Shown here piece after piece: positions 8,400-11,717 of a DNA stretch of 11,717 bases. Source of the DNA: an uncultured Curvibacter sp. (GTDB taxonomy: Bacteria > Pseudomonadota > Gammaproteobacteria > Burkholderiales > Burkholderiaceae); the NCBI GenBank assembly GCA_946481355.1, contig CAMLNH010000044.1:1-11717 (forward strand), in the 5' to 3' direction. How positions within the stretch are numbered: position 1 is the stretch's first letter; the number at the start of each line of letters is the position of its first letter. The notes beneath the pieces were generated by a model, which ran no database searches, had not been told where the DNA came from, and saw nothing but the letters and a program-made list of their open reading frames with translations. Position numbers and translations under genes: made by a program.

Positions 8400-8855
8400 A
8401 TGAATATCCAAGAAACGCTCAAGCAGCTCGGCATCACCCTGCCTCCGGTGGCCACGCCCGCCGCCGCCTATCTGCCTTTCGTGCAGACCGGCAAGCTGGT
8501 CTTTCTCAGCGGCCATATCGCGAAGAAAGACGGCAAGCCCTGGGTCGGCCAGTTCGGCAGGAACATGACAACCGAGGAGGGCAAGGCTGCCGCACGCGCT
8601 GTGGCCATCGACCTGATGGGCACGCTGCAGGCCGCCGTGGGCGACCTCAACCGTGTGCAGCGCATCGTCAAGCTGATGTCGCTGGTGAATTCCACACCCG
8701 ATTTCACCGAGCAGCACCTGGTCACCAACGGCGCCAGCGAACTGCTGGCCCAGGTCTTTGGTGACAAGGGCGCCCACGCGCGCAGCGCCTTTGGCGTGGC
8801 CCAGATTCCCCTCGGGGCCTGTGTGGAAATCGAGCTGATCGCCGAGATCGCCTGA
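8400..8855 (+). CDS. RidA/YjgF/UK114-family protein, ~151-residue subgroup
   Basis: A 151-residue member of the RidA-like family; classical RidA hydrolyses reactive enamine/imine intermediates from amino-acid metabolism. The start at ATG 8400 is set by GGAG five bases upstream; the in-frame extension back to 8232 runs through the tgpA coding region and is not credible. Features: FLSGHIAKKDGK (35-46), the helix ending NRVQRIVKLM, and the family signature near 126-146. There R128 matches the substrate-carboxylate Arg (R105) of E. coli RidA, and E143 lies 15 residues later, as E120 does in E. coli. The protein is longer than classical RidA (about 128 residues) and resembles the 150-155-residue subgroup often annotated simply as RidA family. 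The retained Arg permits deaminase activity, but that is not proven for this subgroup. It appears monocistronic. Confidence 0.92.
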   Translation: MNIQETLKQLGITLPPVATPAAAYLPFVQTGKLVFLSGHIAKKDGKPWVGQFGRNMTTEEGKAAARAVAIDLMGTLQAAVGDLNRVQRIVKLMSLVNSTPDFTEQHLVTNGASELLAQVFGDKGAHARSAFGVAQIPLGACVEIELIAEIA

Positions 8856-8860
8856 GCACG

Positions 8861-8896
8861 AAAAAGGGCCTGCGCTGCAGACCCGGTTCTGCGGGC
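8861..8896 (-). terminator. Rho-independent-like terminator after the MCP gene
   Basis: Read on the - strand, the sequence after the MCP stop (8912) folds into a hairpin. GCAGA/TCTGC (8877-8881 with 8888-8892, loop 8882-8887) is extended by GCCTGC pairing with GCGGGC (8868-8873 with 8891-8896, one G-U) around a bulge. Five uridines follow (the A run at 8861-8865 on the + strand). The two outer extensions are alternatives that share bases. There is no T-run on the + strand, so it should mainly stop leftward transcription and keep it from running antisense into the RidA-family gene. Confidence 0.6.
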
Positions 8897-8911
8897 TGAG
8901 TGCCCGCCGCT

Positions 8912-10633
8912 TCAGAAGCTTTCCCAGTCGCTGTCCGACGCACCCTTGGCGATGGCGGGCGCCGGCTTCGCTGCTGCGGGCAAGGCCACCACGGCCGGCC
9001 TGGCCGCGGGTGTCTGCCGCGCTGGCGGCGACACGCGTGGCGGCTGCGCCGCACGCGGCAAGGGCGCTGCCGGAGTTCGGGCGACCTGGGCCGCGAGCTT
9101 GAACACCGCCACGGCCTGGGCCAACTGGTCGGCCTGCTCGCGCAGACTCTGGGCGGCCGCGGCGCTCTGTTCCACCAGGGCCGCGTTCTGCTGCGTCATC
9201 TGATCCAGATTGGCGATCGAGGTATTGACCTGGGCAATGCCCGAACTCTGCTCACCGGCCGCCGACGTGATCTCGCCGATCACGTCGGCCACGCGCCGCA
9301 CCGACTGCACGATCTCGTTCATGGTGTCGCCGGCCTGGCTGACCAGCTGCGTGCCGGTGCCGACCTTCTCGACCGAGGTGCCGATCAGGGCCTTGATCTC
9401 CTTGGCCGCTTCCGCACTGCGCCCGGCCAGGCTGCGCACCTCGCCGGCCACCACGGCGAAGCCGCGCCCCTGTTCACCGGCGCGCGCCGCTTCCACCGCG
9501 GCATTGAGCGCGAGGATGTTGGTCTGGAAGGCAATGCCGTCGATCACGCCGATGATGTCGGCGATCTTCTTGCTGCTGGCATTGATCTCGTCCATGGTGG
9601 ACACCACCTGCTGCACCACCGCCCCGCCCTTCTGCGCCACGGCAGAGGCACTGGACGCGAGCTGCGAGGCCTGACGCGCGTTGTCGGCACTGTGCTGCAC
9701 GGTGCTGGTGAGCTCGTCCATGGCCGAGGCCGTGGACTGCAGATCGCCGGAAGTCTGCTCGGTCCGCTGCGACAGGTCCTGGTTGCCGGTGGCGATCTCG
9801 GCGCTGGCCGTGGCGATGCTGTCGGTGCTCTGGCGCACTTGTTGCACCATGCTCGCCAGCGCCTGGTTCATGCGCGCCAGTGATTTCATCAGGTCACCGA
9901 ACTCGTCGCCGCGCGACGTATCGATGCTGGCGCTGAGATCGCCTTCGGCAATGCGTGCAGCAAGCCGGTTGGCCTCTTCGAGCGGCTGGCGGATCGAACG
10001 GATCAGCACCGCCGCACCCGCCAGGATGCCGACCAGGATCACGACGACGGCCCCGCCGGCGATCTGGAGCGTGAGGCTGCGGGCGGCCCGCACCTCCTCG
10101 GTGTAGCGCTGCTCGGCACGCTCCTCGATCGTCGCCAGCTCAAGCAGCGAAGCCACATAGGCCTGCACGGCCGGCAGATAACGCTCGTTGAGCAGCCTCT
10201 GGGCCCCTTCGCTGTCGCCGTCGGCCTTGGCCTTGAGGGCCAGATTGCGCGTCTCCAGTGCCGCGGCACGTCGACCGGCGATCTGACCCATCTGGGTCTT
10301 TTCCTCGTCGTTGAGGCTCATGGACTCGATCGACTGCTCGATCTTGGCGATGCGCGCCGACGTGACCTTGATCTCCTCGCTCATGCGCCCTTCGACCACC
10401 GGGTCGAAGGTCTGGACCAGGGAAACGGTCCGCACCGCATTGGCCTCGGTCAAACCGGCCCAGGAGCTCACGGCATTGACGCGGCTGTTGAGAGCCCGCA
10501 ACGTCACCTCGCTCTCGGCCTGCAGGCGGGCCGAACGGACCGCCGCAAAGGCGATCAAGGCCATCAGCGAGGCAATGATCACGATCACGCCAAGCCAGAG
10601 CTTGGTTGCCACATGCATGTTTCTGAAGTTCAT
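8912..10633 (-). CDS. Methyl-accepting chemotaxis protein with C-terminal pentapeptide tether
   Basis: A complete 573-residue inner-membrane chemoreceptor. Order: transmembrane helix 1 (about 12-33); a periplasmic, mainly helical region (34-188) that looks like a four-helix-bundle sensor; helix 2 (189-212); HAMP (about 213-265); and the cytoplasmic coiled-coil hairpin. The highly conserved tip lies at about 364-403, with [20 protein letters not shown] and then [18 protein letters not shown], of the Tsr-like (36H) class. A Pro/Ala-rich linker (514-567) ends in DWESF (569-573), resembling the NWETF pentapeptide that tethers CheR and CheB in enterobacteria. AGGA (10644-10641) sits 7 bases before the ATG. 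The start codon overlaps the folK stop (ATGA). The ligand cannot be predicted. No che genes are in the window, so it is an orphan receptor relying on che genes elsewhere. Confidence 0.96.
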   Translation of the reverse strand: MNFRNMHVATKLWLGVIVIIASLMALIAFAAVRSARLQAESEVTLRALNSRVNAVSSWAGLTEANAVRTVSLVQTFDPVVEGRMSEEIKVTSARIAKIEQSIESMSLNDEEKTQMGQIAGRRAAALETRNLALKAKADGDSEGAQRLLNERYLPAVQAYVASLLELATIEERAEQRYTEEVRAARSLTLQIAGGAVVVILVGILAGAAVLIRSIRQPLEEANRLAARIAEGDLSASIDTSRGDEFGDLMKSLARMNQALASMVQQVRQSTDSIATASAEIATGNQDLSQRTEQTSGDLQSTASAMDELTSTVQHSADNARQASQLASSASAVAQKGGAVVQQVVSTMDEINASSKKIADIIGVIDGIAFQTNILALNAAVEAARAGEQGRGFAVVAGEVRSLAGRSAEAAKEIKALIGTSVEKVGTGTQLVSQAGDTMNEIVQSVRRVADVIGEITSAAGEQSSGIAQVNTSIANLDQMTQQNAALVEQSAAAAQSLREQADQLAQAVAVFKLAAQVARTPAAPLPRAAQPPRVSPPARQTPAARPAVVALPAAAKPAPAIAKGASDSDWESF

Positions 10634-11154
10634 CGCGGTTTCCTGCTGCCAGTCATATTCATTCTAGAGCTGGCCTCGCCGGAGGCCAGAGGTTCCACAC
10701 ACTGCTGTTCCACCCGCTGCAACTGCTGCGGGCTGACCAGGGCCGGCGCAATGTCGGCCAGGGGCCGCAGCACGAAGGCCCGCTCCCACATGCGCGGGTG
10801 CGGCAGGGTCAGCACGGGATCGTCCAGCTGCAGCCCGCCGTAGAGCAGGATGTCCAGGTCCAGCGTGCGCGGTGCATTGCGCCAGGGCCGCTCGCGCCCG
10901 GCCTGCTGCTCCAGGCGCTGCAGCTGCGCGAGCAACTCATGGGCGGACAGGCCGGTGCGCAGCTCGGCCACGGCGTTGATGAAGTCCGGGCCCGAGGCGT
11001 CGACCGGCGCGCTTCGGTACAGGGCTGAAGTGCGCAGCACATGCGTCTGCGGCAAGGCATCCAGGTCGCGCAGGGCCTGGCGCACGGTGGCCGGCGCATC
11101 GCCCAGATTGGCGCCGAGTGCGACGTAGGCCGTCTGCTGCGCGGACGCGCCCAT
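10630..11154 (-). CDS. folK: 2-amino-4-hydroxy-6-hydroxymethyldihydropteridine pyrophosphokinase (HPPK)
   Basis: FolK transfers pyrophosphate from ATP to 6-hydroxymethyl-7,8-dihydropterin, the step before dihydropteroate synthase in folate synthesis; it is cytoplasmic. At 174 residues it is slightly longer than the usual ~160. Motifs: [10 protein letters not shown] (10-19); [17 protein letters not shown] (46-62); the catalytic [16 protein letters not shown] (91-106), where D99 and D101 match the magnesium ligands D95/D97 of E. coli HPPK and R96 matches R92; and [21 protein letters not shown] (117 onward). ATG 11154 is chosen because AGGA lies 6 bases upstream; the in-frame TTG at 11160 would leave no spacing. 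The start is two bases after the pcnB stop, so the pair is co-translated. The last ~20 residues (after PLASGEASS) look like a non-conserved extension ending in the ATGA overlap with the MCP gene. Confidence 0.96.
   Translation of the reverse strand: MGASAQQTAYVALGANLGDAPATVRQALRDLDALPQTHVLRTSALYRSAPVDASGPDFINAVAELRTGLSAHELLAQLQRLEQQAGRERPWRNAPRTLDLDILLYGGLQLDDPVLTLPHPRMWERAFVLRPLADIAPALVSPQQLQRVEQQCVEPLASGEASSRMNMTGSRKPR
10654..10689 (-). promoter_or_regulatory. Possible internal promoter for the MCP gene inside the folK 3' end
   Basis: On the - strand, TAGAAT (10666-10661) matches the sigma70 -10 consensus at five of six positions. It is preceded, 17 bases away, by CTGGCC (10689-10684), a weak -35. 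It lies in an AT-rich patch (about 10651-10668) that stands out from the GC-rich surroundings, and would give a leader of about 20 bases containing the MCP ribosome site. I saw no sigma28 flagellar-type promoter. By-eye call only. Confidence 0.4.
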
Positions 11155-11156
11155 GT

Positions 11157-11717
11157 TCAATCCTGGGTGTCCGGTGCTCCGTCGCCGGCTTTCTTCGCGC
11201 CGGAACGGCGGCGGCGGCGCCGCTTGCGGGGCGCAGTACCTTCTTCCGTCGCGGCCTCGCGCGCTTCTTCTTCAGCACGTGCTGGCGGACGCTCCGCGCC
11301 GGCGCGGGTCGTGCGCGGTGCCTTGGCACGCTGGCGCGCCAGCTCCTCACGCGCCTGCTCCATCAGATCATCGCGCAGGTTGTCGTCTCCGGTACTGAAC
11401 TCCTGCCACCAGTCGGCCAGCACCACGTCGATTTCGCCCACGTCGGCGCGCAGACGCATGAAGTCGAAACCCGCGCGGAAGCGCGGCTGCTCGACCAGGC
11501 CAAAGGGTGCGCTGCCCACGCGCTTGTCGAAACGCGGCTGCATCATCCAGATCTCGCGCATGTCGGCGGCCAGCTTGCCGCGGCCCGACACATCACCGAT
11601 GCGCGCATTGAAGACATCGTCGATCGCGTCCTGCAGCGCCGGGTGGGCGTGCTGCTTCTTCTGCCGCTGGGCCCAGCCCTCGCGCACGTCGGACCAGAGG
11701 ACGCAGGCCAGCAGAAA
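11157..11717 (-). CDS. pcnB: Poly(A) polymerase I, C-terminal part (5' end outside window)
   Basis: The C-terminal ~186 residues of PcnB, which adds 3' poly(A) tails to RNA and so promotes decay. The frame is open to the window edge; the codon at 11687 that could be read as a start is an internal Val (GTG). Recognisable family segments are LLACVLWSDVREGW at the cut end; then ARIGDVSGRGKLAADMREIW, followed by MMQPRFDKR; then EQPRFRAGFDFMRLRA; then DWWQEFS, corresponding to the RNA-binding and C-terminal region. The nucleotidyltransferase head is outside the window. The last ~60 residues form a charged tail rich in Arg, Ala and Glu, with an Arg run near the end (RKRRRRRRSG), typical of PcnB in this group and probably RNA-contacting. 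The pcnB-folK order is conserved across many beta- and gammaproteobacteria. Confidence 0.95.
   Translation of the reverse strand, partial: FLLACVLWSDVREGWAQRQKKQHAHPALQDAIDDVFNARIGDVSGRGKLAADMREIWMMQPRFDKRVGSAPFGLVEQPRFRAGFDFMRLRADVGEIDVVLADWWQEFSTGDDNLRDDLMEQAREELARQRAKAPRTTRAGAERPPARAEEEAREAATEEGTAPRKRRRRRRSGAKKAGDGAPDTQD

Noticed and set aside
8900..9883. A 327-codon + strand open frame opposite the MCP gene
   Set aside because: The opposite strand carries a textbook chemoreceptor signalling domain; this frame is a Gly/His/Arg-rich shadow.
11158..11160. TTG start for FolK overlapping the pcnB stop
   Set aside because: The AGGA ribosome site abuts the TTG with no spacing but is 6 bases from ATG 11154.
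11190..11300. Arg-codon-rich repeat-like stretch at the pcnB 3' end
   Set aside because: It is the basic, low-complexity tail normal for poly(A) polymerase I in this group, not a tandem repeat or a mobile feature.

Overview
The window is strongly GC-rich, densely packed chromosomal DNA with G/C-biased third codon positions. It reads as a betaproteobacterium, most likely order Burkholderiales and probably a Comamonadaceae-like lineage. That placement is a judgement from the protein sequences and the pcnB-folK pair, not from a database search. I see no mobile element, CRISPR array, tRNA, rRNA or phage gene, and no gene-free stretch longer than about 85 bases. Nine protein genes are supported, and both end genes are cut by the window edges.

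Left block, + strand (1-5201): the 3' part of a MoxR-family AAA+ ATPase gene, a DUF58 membrane protein, the DNA-uptake channel ComEC (N-terminal membrane channel plus C-terminal metallo-beta-lactamase-fold domain), and a stand-alone HDOD-domain protein. Middle block, - strand (8316-5120): tgpA, a membrane transglutaminase-like protein, overlaps by four bases (GTGA) with mltB, a periplasmic lytic transglycosylase. The mltB 3' end runs 82 bases into the 3' end of the HDOD gene, tail to tail. A RidA/YjgF-family gene (8400-8855, +) diverges from tgpA.

Right block, - strand (11717-8912): the 3' end of pcnB (poly(A) polymerase I), then folK (HPPK, folate synthesis), then a full-length methyl-accepting chemotaxis protein (MCP) with a C-terminal CheR/CheB-tether-like pentapeptide. 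The MCP start codon overlaps the folK stop codon (ATGA). An AT-rich promoter-like element lies inside the folK 3' end, and a hairpin with a U-tract follows the MCP gene.

Functionally, MoxR, DUF58, TgpA and MltB look like parts of one cell-envelope module. MoxR/DUF58/TgpA genes are commonly adjacent and co-directional in proteobacteria. Here the module is split into two convergent halves with comEC and the HDOD gene between them, and the unusual mltB/HDOD overlap sits at the junction. I do not see a clearly new defence or mobile system. The most interesting signals are this rearranged envelope locus, the gene overlap at its junction, and the capture of a chemoreceptor gene by the pcnB-folK operon.
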